Assembly: GCF_021919345.1 (NCBI RefSeq)
Contig: NZ_CP089293.1
Span: 3,286,001-3,350,000, forward strand
DNA length: 64,000 nucleotides
Origin: Paenarthrobacter nicotinovorans
GTDB taxonomy: Bacteria; Actinomycetota; Actinomycetes; Actinomycetales; Micrococcaceae
Direction: 5' to 3'
Positions 36,001-44,028 of this stretch are shown one piece after another. The notes beneath the pieces are model-generated. The model searched no databases and had not been told where the DNA came from. It saw nothing but the letters and a program-made list of their open reading frames with translations. The translations under genes were made by a program, and so were the position numbers. Every line of letters starts with the position of its first letter. Position 1 is the first letter of the stretch.

Positions 36001-36602
36001 ATGTGCTCACCCAGGCTGATGTGGATGCGGGCAAGGTCCACAACGTGGCCACGGCCACTGGAACCGACCCCGACAACCAGCCCACCACCTCGAATGAAGA
36101 CTCGACCACCACCAACGTGCCGCACGCTGCTGCACTGGTGATCGACAAGTCTGCTGCACTGGTTGATGCCGACGGCGACAACCTCGCCGACGCCGGGGAA
36201 ACGGTCAACTACACGTTCGCGGTGACCAACACCGGGACCGTGACGCTGAATGACGTCGTGGTTGATGATCCGATGCTTGGCAACGCCGGCGTCACCATCG
36301 AATGCCCGACGACGAGCCTCGCCCCGGGAGAAACGGTAACCTGCACCGCTGCCTACAAGGTGCAGGCCAAGGACGTGGAGTCCGGTCAGCCGATCCGGAA
36401 CGTGGCCGGGGCCAAAGCAGTCAGCCCCGATGGCGACGTTTCCTCACCCACGGACTCGGCTGAAACCCCGGTTGGTCCCAAGGCCCAGCCGGCACCGCTG
36501 GCCGTCACCGGAGGAGTTCCGTTCCTGGTGGCCGGCATCGGCGCAGTACTCCTGGCCGCAGGCGTCGGGCTGGCTTTGATGACCCGCCGGCGTCGTGCAT
36601 GA
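33039..36602 (+). CDS. Surface protein with six DUF11 repeats and LAVTG sorting signal
   Basis: This 1187-residue secreted protein starts at TTG 33039 after AAAGGGG. A basic N-terminus and helix (QALALLASSAVVAGLFTGGA) end near PATAADA. Residues about 85-325 resemble the beta-propeller DUF6923 (CGAVYSVQGSGNRNLWLVN). Six DUF11-type Ig-like repeats of about 117 residues begin near 34370, 34694, 35068, 35419, 35776 and 36128; several share DAGDTIAYTF and VVTNTGN. The end has LAVTG (1154-1158), a hydrophobic helix and TRRRRA, a cell-wall signal of the LAxTG type used by class E sortases. It is probably a wall-attached stalk or adhesin. The sortase is not in this window. Confidence 0.88.
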   Translation: MADGTNRLSGGTTGPAVGADQRHIHRPAGLPAQRRPRTGKGRRGGRQALALLASSAVVAGLFTGGALTLSAGPATAADALSCGAVYSVQGSGNRNLWLVNTATGTQTSVGNFTIAGSNQNLNGLGIAADGSAAIGVLPNSNDTGRTIYRHDRASNTTSVLGAGEAGTPVTHGAINPDNGFYYYGGFTGNTIRVYGFDTVNNVSIGLVASGDIPNAGANGDWAFDKQGRLYVMGGGSTHSILSVIQQEIPTAAGAPVAVTANQLVSIATPQPINGIAFGGDGLVYLGSSDTLRQVDPISGEVLSSKPFSQAGSVDLGSCATPNTITVKKDFPHGRVTPADQATLTLKGDGLPVTGVQATTAGTENGLQDQPGEVVGPVFGRTGTTYAISESGSTGVGYASSWSCINENNGAPISSGTGTSGSFTMPAAGSDGIAVLCTFTNAARITDLVLDKKAGAPSGNTAGSTVPYTFDVTNTGTVPLETVSVNDPLVGAVTCPPGPLAVGATVTCTAPPYKLTQDDVTAGQVINKATATGTVAGLPDATDDDSTTTPIASSPALTLKKSAGTPVDVNNSGLTDAGDTIAYTFLVTNSGNLPVSGVVINDKLLSGQNPAIAVSCEATSLAPGASTNCKADQPYTITEADETAGKVLNTATAQGTDPRNQPVVSNEDSTETPVSAPAPSLSIEKTAGTPVDKNNSGITDAGDTIAYTFVVTNTGNIPLHDVKVNDAKIGSVTCEKNALSPGESISCTGDAPYVVTDMDELHGSVDNTATSTGTDPDGDPVTSPPDTTTTKVTVPAPSLSLEKFAAAPVDVNNSGITDAGDTIAYTFTVTNTGNVPVTAVEVVDPLAGAVTCKVTELAPGATTNCAADAPYVVTSADEAAHVVRNTAHAEGMDPDTDKVVSDPDTTNTPVTEQAPALTLEKSAGAIKDANASGIIDAGDTIDYTFVVTNDGNVPVRRITVNDPLAGAVTCEAADLAVGASTHCRATAPYVLTQADVDAGKVHNVATATGTDPDNQPTTSNEDSTTTNVPHAAALVIDKSAALVDADGDNLADAGETVNYTFAVTNTGTVTLNDVVVDDPMLGNAGVTIECPTTSLAPGETVTCTAAYKVQAKDVESGQPIRNVAGAKAVSPDGDVSSPTDSAETPVGPKAQPAPLAVTGGVPFLVAGIGAVLLAAGVGLALMTRRRRA

Positions 36603-36668
36603 CAGAAAGCTGATGCTCGCTCAATGAGCTGAAGCCGAACACTTCCCGGGTGCCCGCCGGGAACACGA

Positions 36669-36713
36669 AGCGACGGCCGGATCACGTCCCCCCGACTCCC
36701 GGCCGTCGCTTTT
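36669..36713 (+). terminator. Rho-independent terminator
   Basis: AGCGACGGCCGG (36669-36680) and CCGGCCGTCGCT (36699-36710) form a perfect 12-base stem followed by TTT, downstream of the DUF11 gene. Confidence 0.85.
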
Positions 36714-36739
36714 GTGCATCAACTTCGAACGAGGAAAAG

Positions 36740-37051
36740 ATGGCCATCACCACCCATACACCTGCCTCGCTTGCCGCGTGGGAGTCCGCGTTGGCTGCCC
36801 GGACCGAGCTTTGCCTCTCCGTAGCGGGGATTCACCGGGGAAAGCTGACCCTTTACGCAGGCCCCCATCACACCGGCCGCAGCCCCGTGGCCATCCTGGA
36901 TCTGCCCGGCACCGGCACCTATATCAGCCGCCCGGCCAACGGCGGAATAGAGCACTGGATTGCAGGCATTCTGGAAGCTGCCCAATCCGTTACGAATAGG
37001 ACCCCGGAATCACGACACGTTCCGGCAGTTCTTCCCACTCAATTGATGTGA
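36740..37051 (+). CDS. Small hypothetical protein
   Basis: This 103-residue protein starts at ATG 36740 after GAGGAAAAG. It contains ELCLSVAGIHRGKLTLYAGP and GTGTYISRPANGGIEHWIAG, a compact beta-then-helix pattern without signal peptide. I recognise no family. It is bracketed by terminators (36669-36713 and a weaker stem at 37052-37080), so it is likely its own transcript; the upstream extension of the frame would cross the terminator and is rejected. Confidence 0.55.
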   Translation: MAITTHTPASLAAWESALAARTELCLSVAGIHRGKLTLYAGPHHTGRSPVAILDLPGTGTYISRPANGGIEHWIAGILEAAQSVTNRTPESRHVPAVLPTQLM

Positions 37052-37080
37052 GGCTGTCCAATGGGGGACGAGAGACAGCC
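37052..37080 (+). terminator. Weak stem-loop right after the small gene
   Basis: GGCTGTC and GACAGCC form a 7-base stem with a 15-base loop starting directly behind the stop codon. No U run. Confidence 0.4.
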
Positions 37081-37252
37081 GTAGTCGGAGGGCAACGCCC
37101 TTGCTGACCAATCACCGAGCACCGACTGGCCTTTGGACGACGAAGCCGGCGGCGCCTTTGGCTGCTTTCCCCCCTTCCCCGGCAGCAGCCAGTGTGGCCG
37201 GCCTGACTATTAACGCCCTCAGGTCCGGCCACACAACCTTTGCCATGGGATG

Positions 37253-37286
37253 TTGACTTGACTCCGGTGGCTGTATTCTCTATTTG
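37253..37286 (+). promoter_or_regulatory. Candidate promoter of the propeller lipoprotein
   Basis: TTGACTTGACT contains two overlapping -35 matches. The second (37258-37263) is 17 bases from TATTTG (37281-37286); TATTCT at 37274 is an alternative -10 for the first. The gene starts at 37322. Confidence 0.45.
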
Positions 37287-37321
37287 AGCCACGTCTGGAT
37301 GGCCTTTTTTCTGGGGGAATT

Positions 37322-38881
37322 TTGACTCATTCTCGACCCGCGATGCTGCGCGCCCACCTCACGTCCTGGGGGCTCGGTGCGCTGGCACTCGGGACCGCCG
37401 TCCTGCTTTCGGCGTGCACCATGCTCCCGCTGCCACGTTCGGCCGAACCCTCGCCGAGCAAATCTCCCGCGTCAGCGGAGGCGCCCCCGCGCAACAAGGA
37501 AACCGCGACGGCGGCCTGGGAAGTTGCGCTCGATCCCATCGGTCAGCCGGTGGTCGCCGACGGGGTAGCACTGGTCTACACCCGGGGCAGTGCCGGTGTG
37601 GAAGCCCACGCGCTTTCCGTGGCTACGGGCAAGGAGTTGTGGAAGCAGCCGGTTCATCCGGGATACGACGCTCCGGGGAACCCGTTGAAGCCTGCGCTGA
37701 CAAGGACTGCTTCGGGGAAAAGCGCCGCAATCTTCCTGCAGGCCGCTGCCGCTCCGGCGGGCATCGACAGTGACGTCGTCTGGTGGACTTCGCCTGTCGC
37801 CTTTGATCTGGGCACAGGCAAAGAGCTCTACCGGGGAAGGCCTGAACTGGTCAGTACGCGCCCCTTCGCCTGTGACGAACTCTTCGACATGTGCTTTATC
37901 GCCTTTGACGACTCAGCGCAGTCAGTTGAACACTGGGTGGACTTGGAAACCGGAGATGAGTCCGGAGGCGCCGACATCAACGAGCTCACCGGATTCTTCC
38001 AGCCGGTGGGCAAAGAACTGTATGCGGTGGAAAAAGACGGTGTCGAAAAACTGGCTCACGTCTCCTACGGCGAGGTTAAGTGGCAGATCGAAGTAGAGAA
38101 GGTTTTTGGAAAAGGTGCTTCCACCGATTTGGGGTGGCATTTCACTTACTCTGAGAAGCTTGACCTCTATGTGGGCTCGGTCGGAATCAATCCGACGGGT
38201 GTCGACCCCGAGAAATTCCCGGAAAAATCCTTATCGCTGAATCTTCGCGAAAGCACTAAGACCGTCGGTTTCCGAGCCTCGAGCGGGCGGGTTTTATGGA
38301 CAGCGGATGCCTCCACACTCGAATGCTCAAAGACAATGAGTGCCGGTGACACCAAGATGGGCACTGGAACCGCATTGCCCATACGGTGCGAATACGTGGA
38401 CGGCTACATCGAGTTTCCCGCGGGCAAATACCGGGGCGCCCGATCCAAAGTAGTGGGCTACGATCCCCTGACCGGCGAAGCATCCTGGGAGAGCGAACCT
38501 GTCTATGTGTACAGCTGGGACGAGTACGGCCTCATCCCTTCAGCAAGCCACGGTGAGTTCCTGATTGCAGGCACGTTCTGGGACTCAAACCTGGTAGACA
38601 CCCACACCGGAAAGCCCCGCGGAGCAAGTTTCGACGACGGCTTCATCTGTTGGAAGCAGGCAACATATACCGCTCCACCGAACGGTCCCTACAAGGACCG
38701 GCCGGGAGGCGACATAGGTGCCGGCACTCAAACGGCGTTCCCGTGCCTGAAGGGTGGCTCGGCCACCCTGGCCTTTACCTACGGCGCCCTGACAGATGTA
38801 ACAACCACGGATCAGGACATGGCCGTCATCTCCCTGGAAGGGAAAGTGGCCGGCTACAAGCTCCTCAAGGAGTTCGTCTAG
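37322..38881 (+). CDS. PQQ-binding-like beta-propeller lipoprotein
   Basis: The 519-residue protein starts at TTG 37322 four bases after CTGGGGGAA. A lipoprotein signal ends LLSACTMLP. After a Pro/Ser-rich linker, repeated beta-propeller strands of the PQQ/pyrrolo-quinoline type appear (ALSVATGKELWKQPV, FDLGTGKELYRG, VVGYDPLTGEASWES). Such lipoproteins are usually scaffolds rather than quinone enzymes, and nothing here shows a catalytic site. Its TAG and the stop of the opposite gene share the CTAG at 38878-38881. Confidence 0.72.
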   Translation: MTHSRPAMLRAHLTSWGLGALALGTAVLLSACTMLPLPRSAEPSPSKSPASAEAPPRNKETATAAWEVALDPIGQPVVADGVALVYTRGSAGVEAHALSVATGKELWKQPVHPGYDAPGNPLKPALTRTASGKSAAIFLQAAAAPAGIDSDVVWWTSPVAFDLGTGKELYRGRPELVSTRPFACDELFDMCFIAFDDSAQSVEHWVDLETGDESGGADINELTGFFQPVGKELYAVEKDGVEKLAHVSYGEVKWQIEVEKVFGKGASTDLGWHFTYSEKLDLYVGSVGINPTGVDPEKFPEKSLSLNLRESTKTVGFRASSGRVLWTADASTLECSKTMSAGDTKMGTGTALPIRCEYVDGYIEFPAGKYRGARSKVVGYDPLTGEASWESEPVYVYSWDEYGLIPSASHGEFLIAGTFWDSNLVDTHTGKPRGASFDDGFICWKQATYTAPPNGPYKDRPGGDIGAGTQTAFPCLKGGSATLAFTYGALTDVTTTDQDMAVISLEGKVAGYKLLKEFV

Positions 38882-39657
38882 CCCTTGAAAACGGGCGCCC
38901 GCTTCTCCTGGAAAGCCCGGAAACCCTCGGCGTAGTCGTCGGTCTTGCACAGGCGTGCCTGCTCTGCGTTCTCCTCCACCATGGAATCCCACAGGCCCAG
39001 GCGCTGGTCGCGGATGTGTGCCACGAGCTCCTTGGACGCAACAAACGCCTGGGTCGCGCCCGCGGCGACCCGCGCAACAATCGCCCGGGTCTCATCGAGC
39101 AGGACATCAGCAGGCATTGCCCGGCTGAACATCCCCTGGGCCACGGCTTCGGCCCCGGAGATCAGATCAGCGGTGTAGATCAGGTCCAGGGTGCGGTGCA
39201 TGCCCAGGCGTTCGGTGAAGTACCAGTGCCCACCAGAGTCCAGGGTCGCCCCGAGCTTGGCAAAGGGCGATCCGAACTTGGCGTTCTCCGCCACGTACAC
39301 CACGTCGGTGGCCAGGAGCAGCCCCAGCCCGACTCCCAGGCAAGCACCATGCGCGGAGGCAAACGTGGGCGCCGGGAACGCAGCCATCTTCTTCAACAGC
39401 GGCTCCACGAGTCCGCCAAGATACGCCTGTGCATCATCGGTTTCAGGAGTCACGGCCGCGATGTCGCGGCCGGCGCAGAAGGCACGGCCCTCGCCGCGAA
39501 GCAGCAGCGCCCGCACTTCGCCGCGCGAGGCGGCGGCAGCAGCGTCGTCGTACGCCTTATCCAGTTCCGCCAGGGCGTCCTCGTTGAGGGAGTTCAGCTT
39601 TTCGGGGGCATTGAGGACAATTTCGGCAATGCCGTTGGCAATGGAGAGCTCGATCAT
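38878..39657 (-). CDS. Enoyl-CoA hydratase/isomerase of the paa operon
   Basis: This 259-residue crotonase-fold protein starts at ATG 39657 after AAGGAG; the longer frame upstream is Arg-rich. Oxyanion and catalytic regions: LLRGEGRAFCAGRDI, FASAHGACLGVGLGLLLATD and FGSPFAKLGATLDSGGHWYF. As the last gene of the paa operon it could be the ring-1,2-epoxyphenylacetyl-CoA isomerase (PaaG role) or the hydratase PaaF; the Asp-containing DSGGHWY segment in the position of PaaG's catalytic Asp leans to the former. paaE ends eight bases before its start. Confidence 0.82.
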   Translation of the reverse strand: MIELSIANGIAEIVLNAPEKLNSLNEDALAELDKAYDDAAAAASRGEVRALLLRGEGRAFCAGRDIAAVTPETDDAQAYLGGLVEPLLKKMAAFPAPTFASAHGACLGVGLGLLLATDVVYVAENAKFGSPFAKLGATLDSGGHWYFTERLGMHRTLDLIYTADLISGAEAVAQGMFSRAMPADVLLDETRAIVARVAAGATQAFVASKELVAHIRDQRLGLWDSMVEENAEQARLCKTDDYAEGFRAFQEKRAPVFKG

Positions 39658-39665
39658 GGGACTCC

Positions 39666-40871
39666 TTAGACGTCGAAGTCGACGGTAACTTCTTCGCTGG
39701 TGGGGTGGGACTGGCAAGTGAGGACGTAGCCCTTGTCCAGCTCGTCCTGTTCAAGGGCGTAGTTCTCATCCATGGTCACGGTACCGGTGATCAGCTTGGC
39801 GCGGCAGGTGCCGCACACGCCGCCGGCGCAGGCGAACGGAACGTCAGGGCGGACGCGCAGCGCTGCGTTGAGGATGGATTCGCGGGCGTGCGTGGGGCTG
39901 GCGACGTCGCCGGTGAGGCCGTCCAGCGTGAACGTGATCTTGTAGGTGTCCTGCGACTCGTCCTCCACAACAGGACGGCCGGCGTTGCCTTCAGGGCGGT
40001 CCGGTCGGCCGGTGGTGAACAGCTCAAAACGGACGTGTTCCGGCTCCACGCCGCGGGCGGCGAGGGTATCCCGGCACAACTGGACCAGCTCGAACGGCCC
40101 GCACAGGAACCATTCATCAACGTCCTCGGCGTGAATCGCCGAAGACAACAGGGCCTGCAGCTTCTCCGAGTCGATGCGGCCGGTCATCAGCGGCGCGATC
40201 CGCTGCTCCCGGGACAGCACATGGTGCAGGGCCAGGCGAGTGGGGTACTTGTCTTTCAGGTCCGCCAGTTCCTCCAGGAACATGACATCCATGGCGGCCT
40301 TGTTGGCGTACACGAGGTCGAAGGTGGTTTCCGGGTTGGCCGCCAGCAGCGTGCGCGCAATCGCGATGACCGGCGTGATGCCCGAACCCGCGGCGATCGC
40401 CACGAAGTTGCCCGGCTCCCCCGCCAGTTCCTCCGGGTGGTTCATGGAGTTCATGACGTTGTGCTGGACCGGTGAACCGTCCTTGCCGTGCCGCGAAATG
40501 AACGCACCCTGCGGGCTCATCACATCCAGTACGTCCCCGGCCTTCAGTTCGGCATTCGCCCACGTGGAGAACAGCCCGCCCAGGTCCTTCTTGATGGCCA
40601 CCCGGATCTCGCTGCTGCCGTCCTCGAAGCTGCGCGGCTCTGCGCAAATCGAGTAACTGCGCCGGACCTCGTGCGGCTCACCGTTCTCGTCCGGAAGCGT
40701 CGTGCGCAGGGCGACGTACTGGCCCGGGAGGTAGTCATACTGGCCGGCAAGTTCCGCCGGGACACCGAACGTGACCTCAATGGCATCGTCCGTGAGGCGC
40801 CGGACTTCCGCGACGGTCAGGTTGTGGAAAGACGCACGACGGCGGCTGGCCGTCTGTGTTTCGGTGGTCAT
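39666..40871 (-). CDS. paaE: Phenylacetyl-CoA epoxidase reductase subunit PaaE
   Basis: The 401-residue reductase passes electrons from NADPH to the PaaABCD oxygenase. The N-terminal FAD domain has RRSYSICAEP; the NAD part has VAIAAGSGITPVIAIARTLL; the C-terminal plant-type 2Fe-2S ferredoxin has CAGGVCGTCRAKL and a later VLTCQSHP, giving the four Cys. The start at ATG 40871 (MTTETQTASRRRASFHNL) has AAGGAAG upstream. It is about 45 residues longer than E. coli PaaE. Ten bases separate it from paaD. Confidence 0.95.
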   Translation of the reverse strand: MTTETQTASRRRASFHNLTVAEVRRLTDDAIEVTFGVPAELAGQYDYLPGQYVALRTTLPDENGEPHEVRRSYSICAEPRSFEDGSSEIRVAIKKDLGGLFSTWANAELKAGDVLDVMSPQGAFISRHGKDGSPVQHNVMNSMNHPEELAGEPGNFVAIAAGSGITPVIAIARTLLAANPETTFDLVYANKAAMDVMFLEELADLKDKYPTRLALHHVLSREQRIAPLMTGRIDSEKLQALLSSAIHAEDVDEWFLCGPFELVQLCRDTLAARGVEPEHVRFELFTTGRPDRPEGNAGRPVVEDESQDTYKITFTLDGLTGDVASPTHARESILNAALRVRPDVPFACAGGVCGTCRAKLITGTVTMDENYALEQDELDKGYVLTCQSHPTSEEVTVDFDV

Positions 40872-40881
40872 GGCTGCTTCC

Positions 40882-41478
40882 TTAAAGGACTTTGAAGTAG
40901 TCGAACGGTTCCTTGCAGTCCTGGCAGACAAACAGCGCCTTGCAGGAGGTGGAACCAAAGCGGGTGAGTTCCTTGGTATTGAGCGAGGAACACTGGGGGC
41001 ATTTCACGGCCAGGCTCAGGCGGACGGGACCGGAATGGCCGCCGGCGGCAGCCCTGCCGCTGGGCGGAGCAATCCCGTACTCCTCCAGCTTGGCCTTGCC
41101 GGATTCGGTCATCCAGTCAGTGGTCCACGCCGGCGACAACACCAGGTTGATGTGGACGCCCGCGTAGCCTTCCTTCTCAAAAGCCTTGCGGAGATCGTCG
41201 CCAATGGCGTCCATCGCGGGGCAACCCGAGTACGTGGGCGTGATGGTGACCTCGACGGCGGTACTTGCCGGGCCGCCGTCGGGAGCGCCCTCATGGTGGG
41301 GTGCCTCCGTAACGCGGACGCCGCGCAGGATCCCCAGGTCCTCGATGGTGAGGACCGGGATCTCCGGATCGCAGACCGTGGACGCGATGTTCCAGGCCTG
41401 CTGCTCAGCCTTGCTGAGCGGCTGCGTTTGCGCCTGCGTTTGCGCCTGCGTTTGCGAGGGGGTTGCCACGCTGGTCAC
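40882..41478 (-). CDS. paaD: Phenylacetate degradation protein PaaD
   Basis: This is a 198-residue DUF59/MIP18-type protein needed for maturation of the epoxidase iron centres. Motifs: DPEIPVLTIEDLGILRGV, TPTYSGCPAMDAIG and a C-terminal zinc ribbon KCPQCSSLNTKELTRFGST with CKALFVCQDC. The N-terminus has a Gln-Thr-Gln-Ala run encoded by three 12-base repeats. The GTG start overlaps the paaC stop as GTGA. Confidence 0.95.
   Translation of the reverse strand: MTSVATPSQTQAQTQAQTQPLSKAEQQAWNIASTVCDPEIPVLTIEDLGILRGVRVTEAPHHEGAPDGGPASTAVEVTITPTYSGCPAMDAIGDDLRKAFEKEGYAGVHINLVLSPAWTTDWMTESGKAKLEEYGIAPPSGRAAAGGHSGPVRLSLAVKCPQCSSLNTKELTRFGSTSCKALFVCQDCKEPFDYFKVL
41422..41457. repeat. Three 12-base tandem repeats in the paaD start
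   Basis: CTGCGTTTGCGC occurs three times head to tail on the plus strand, the last copy ending in A. It encodes the QAQT repeat of PaaD and can change in number without breaking the frame. Confidence 0.85.
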
Positions 41479-42407
41479 CAGCTCGCGCCGGGGTGCTCGC
41501 GGGCCAGGACCTGCATTTCGGCAAGGATGTAGCCCATGAACTCGGAGTGCTTTCCACGCCGTCCTCCGCCGGGTGCCTGCGGGACACCTGGAATGTCCAG
41601 TTCAGCCTCCGTCATGATCTGCCCCGTGAGGCGATCGAATTCGGCACGGAGGGAGGAAGGCTGGACTGTCACACCGGCTTCGGACAGGCGGGTGGTGAGT
41701 TCATCGTCCTCGAAGAGTTCGTCCACGTACGGCCACACGAGCTTGAAGCCCTGGATGATGCGGGCGCGGGACTCATCCGTGCCGCCGGCAAGACGCAGCA
41801 CCCACTGGGCACTGTGGTCGCGGTGGTAATCCACTTCCTTGACAGCCTTGGCAGAGATGGCGGCGATCGTGGCGTCCGTGGACTCCACCAGCCGGCTGTA
41901 CAGCCCGTACTGGTAGAAGCTCACGATGAACTGGCGGGCGATGGTGACAGCGAAGTCACCGTTGGGCTGCTCAAACAGGTGCGCCGAACGGAACTCGTGC
42001 TCGCGGCGGAAGTAGGCGAGGTCGTCCTCCGACTTGCCCCATGCGGCTCCGGCGTAGGTCAGGAAAGAGCGTGCGTGGCCCAACTGGTCCAAGGCGATGT
42101 TACCCAGGGCGATGTCTTCCTCGAGCTCCGGGGCACGGGAAATCCAATGGCCCAGTCGCTGGGCGAGGATCAGGCCGTCGTCGCCCAGGCGAAGGGCAAA
42201 CTCAGCCACATCCTCGTCGGGCTTGACCTGGCCGCGGCTGATTTCCAGCGCGATGTCCTCAGGACGCAGGGCGTTGCCCGGCGTGATACGCGTTGCGCTG
42301 GCCGAACCGTCACCGGAAGCTCCGGCTCCGTGAACGCCGACGGAGATATCGCCGTGGCCTTCGATTGCGAAGTCAGTGTCTTTGGTGGTCACGTCTTTAG
42401 TGGTCAC
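41475..42407 (-). CDS. paaC: Phenylacetyl-CoA epoxidase structural subunit PaaC
   Basis: The 310-residue ferritin-like helical protein pairs with PaaA in the epoxidase core and lacks a working di-iron site in the known enzymes. Segments: ALRLGDDGLILAQRLGHWIS, IALGNIALDQLGHARSFL and KEVDYHRDHSAQWVLRLAGG. An extended, Asp/Thr-rich N-terminal tail (TTKDVTTKDTDFAIEGHGDI) precedes the core. The GTG start overlaps the paaB stop as GTGA, and the stop overlaps paaD. Confidence 0.94.
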   Translation of the reverse strand: MTTKDVTTKDTDFAIEGHGDISVGVHGAGASGDGSASATRITPGNALRPEDIALEISRGQVKPDEDVAEFALRLGDDGLILAQRLGHWISRAPELEEDIALGNIALDQLGHARSFLTYAGAAWGKSEDDLAYFRREHEFRSAHLFEQPNGDFAVTIARQFIVSFYQYGLYSRLVESTDATIAAISAKAVKEVDYHRDHSAQWVLRLAGGTDESRARIIQGFKLVWPYVDELFEDDELTTRLSEAGVTVQPSSLRAEFDRLTGQIMTEAELDIPGVPQAPGGGRRGKHSEFMGYILAEMQVLAREHPGASW

Positions 42408-42832
42408 AGGTGCTTCACGCCTTCGCTCTTGGTGTAGTAGGTGGCGTGGCGGTAATCCTTGCCCTGCGGGGACTCGAAGAAGGCACCCTTGGCATCGGGA
42501 TCACTGGAGGAAATCGCCTCGGCCGGGACAACCCAAATGGAGACGCCCTCGTTCCGGCGGGTGTAGAGGTCGCGGGCGTTCCGGAGGGCCATCGCCGCAT
42601 CCGGAGCGTGCAGGGAACCTGCGTGCACGTGGGACAGGCCGCGGCTTGAACGCACGAAGACCTCCCACAAGGACCACGGGTGCTCTTCCTTGGCGCCGCC
42701 GGGGGTGCCGGCCGGGCGCGCGGCGGGGGCCGTCGTCGTGCTTTCTGCGTTCGTAGCCGCCACCTTGGGGGCTTCGCGCTTGATCTCGCTGGCGGCGCTT
42801 GCCGGTTCTTCCGGGTTACCGTGGGGAGCCAT
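42404..42832 (-). CDS. paaB: Phenylacetyl-CoA epoxidase subunit PaaB, with long N-terminal extension
   Basis: The C-terminal 95 residues match PaaB, the small subunit that bridges PaaAC dimers: WSLWEVFVRSSRGLSHVHAG, LHAPDAAMALRNARDLYTRR and WVVPAEAISSSDP. About 45 extra residues rich in Ala, Pro, Glu and Thr come first (starting [19 protein letters not shown]). ATG 42832 overlaps the paaA stop by one base (TAATG). A later start is not obvious, so the extension is probably real. Confidence 0.92.
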   Translation of the reverse strand: MAPHGNPEEPASAASEIKREAPKVAATNAESTTTAPAARPAGTPGGAKEEHPWSLWEVFVRSSRGLSHVHAGSLHAPDAAMALRNARDLYTRRNEGVSIWVVPAEAISSSDPDAKGAFFESPQGKDYRHATYYTKSEGVKHL

Positions 42833-43827
42833 TATGCTGCGTTCACTTTCTCTGCTTGCTTGCGGGCGTACGCCACTGCTGCTTCCCGAACCCAGGCACC
42901 ATTTTCGTGTGCCTCGCGGCGGCGCTCGATGCGCTGCGAGTTGCAGGGACCGCGGCCGGCCAGGACTTCCTTGAACTCGTTCCAGTCCAGGGGTCCGTGC
43001 TCCCACTTCCTGGTTTCTTCGTTGAAACGGATGTCTTTGTCCGGGAGGGTCAGGCCCAGGACCTTGACCTGCTCCACCATCATGCCGACGAAGCGGCTGC
43101 GAAGCTCGTCGTTGCTGAAGCGCTTGATGTTCCATGCCATGGACTGCTTGGAGTTCGGTGAATCATCATCCGGCGGGCCGAACATCATCAGAGACGGCGC
43201 GTACCAGCGGTTCACGGCGTCCTGGGCCATCTGCTTCTGCGCAGGCGTGCCGTTGGAGAGCTCAAGCAGGATCTCGAAACCCTGGCGCTGGTGGAATGAC
43301 TCTTCCTTGCAGATGCGCACCATTGCGCGTCCGTAAGGACCGTACGAAGCCCGGCACAGGGGCACCTGGTTGCAGATGGCGGCGCCATCGACGAGCCATC
43401 CGATGGCCCCCATGTCCGCCCAGGAAACCGTGGGGTAGTTGAAGATGGAGGAGTACCGGGCCTTGCCGGCAATCAGGTCTTCCATCATCTGGTCCCTGCT
43501 CTGCCCCAGCGTCTCTGCTGCGGAGTACAGGTACAGGCCGTGGCCTGCCTCATCCTGGACCTTGGCCATGAGGATGGACTTGCGCTTCAGGCTGGGCGCG
43601 CGCGTGATCCAGTTGGCTTCCGGCTGCATGCCGATGATTTCCGAGTGTGCGTGCTGCGAGATCTGGCGCAGCAAAGTCTTGCGGTAAGCCGCCGGCATCC
43701 AGTCGCGCGGTTCGATGCGCGAGTCCTCCGAAATGATGCGCTCAAAATACGCCTGTCCGGCTGCCTCCCGCTCCTGCTCTTCCGGGGACAGCTCAGCGGG
43801 CACTGACTGCAGATTCTGCGATGCCAT
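42832..43827 (-). CDS. paaA: Phenylacetyl-CoA epoxidase catalytic subunit PaaA
   Basis: The 331-residue di-iron subunit forms the 1,2-epoxide of phenylacetyl-CoA. The iron-binding E-x-x-H pairs appear in [15 protein letters not shown] and [13 protein letters not shown]. The start ATG 43827 has TTAGGAG upstream, and the upstream frame to 44034 is not protein-like. As first gene of paaABCDE-ech it follows a candidate operator at 43846-43862. Ligase PaaK, PaaZ and the beta-oxidation genes are not in this window. Confidence 0.96.
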   Translation of the reverse strand: MASQNLQSVPAELSPEEQEREAAGQAYFERIISEDSRIEPRDWMPAAYRKTLLRQISQHAHSEIIGMQPEANWITRAPSLKRKSILMAKVQDEAGHGLYLYSAAETLGQSRDQMMEDLIAGKARYSSIFNYPTVSWADMGAIGWLVDGAAICNQVPLCRASYGPYGRAMVRICKEESFHQRQGFEILLELSNGTPAQKQMAQDAVNRWYAPSLMMFGPPDDDSPNSKQSMAWNIKRFSNDELRSRFVGMMVEQVKVLGLTLPDKDIRFNEETRKWEHGPLDWNEFKEVLAGRGPCNSQRIERRREAHENGAWVREAAVAYARKQAEKVNAA

Positions 43828-43845
43828 GGTTGCTCCTAATAAATT

Positions 43846-43862
43846 ACCGACCGTTCGTTCAG
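43846..43862 (-). promoter_or_regulatory. Candidate TetR-type operator of the paa operon
   Basis: On the coding strand GAACGAAC is followed by GGTCGGTA, an imperfect inverted repeat 20 bases before the paaA start. TetR-family PaaR repressors control paa genes in many actinobacteria; its use here is inferred. Confidence 0.45.
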
Positions 43863-44028
43863 AATATGCGGAGCGGATGATCTCAGTCAAGCGTTCACCG
43901 GAAGGCAGCGTCAGCGGTTTATGACTGTTCCCGTGGCCTGGCGTTGTTGACAAGGCTCCTGAGATTCCCCGTGTTAACTTGGGGTGGGGCCTCAACCGCC
44001 CCACGCCAACGCAAGAAAAGAGCCCTAC

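Noticed and set aside
34370..36480. Long DNA repeats as a mobile or CRISPR-like array
   Set aside because: The periodicity of about 350 bases is explained by DUF11 protein repeats that are diverged at DNA level.
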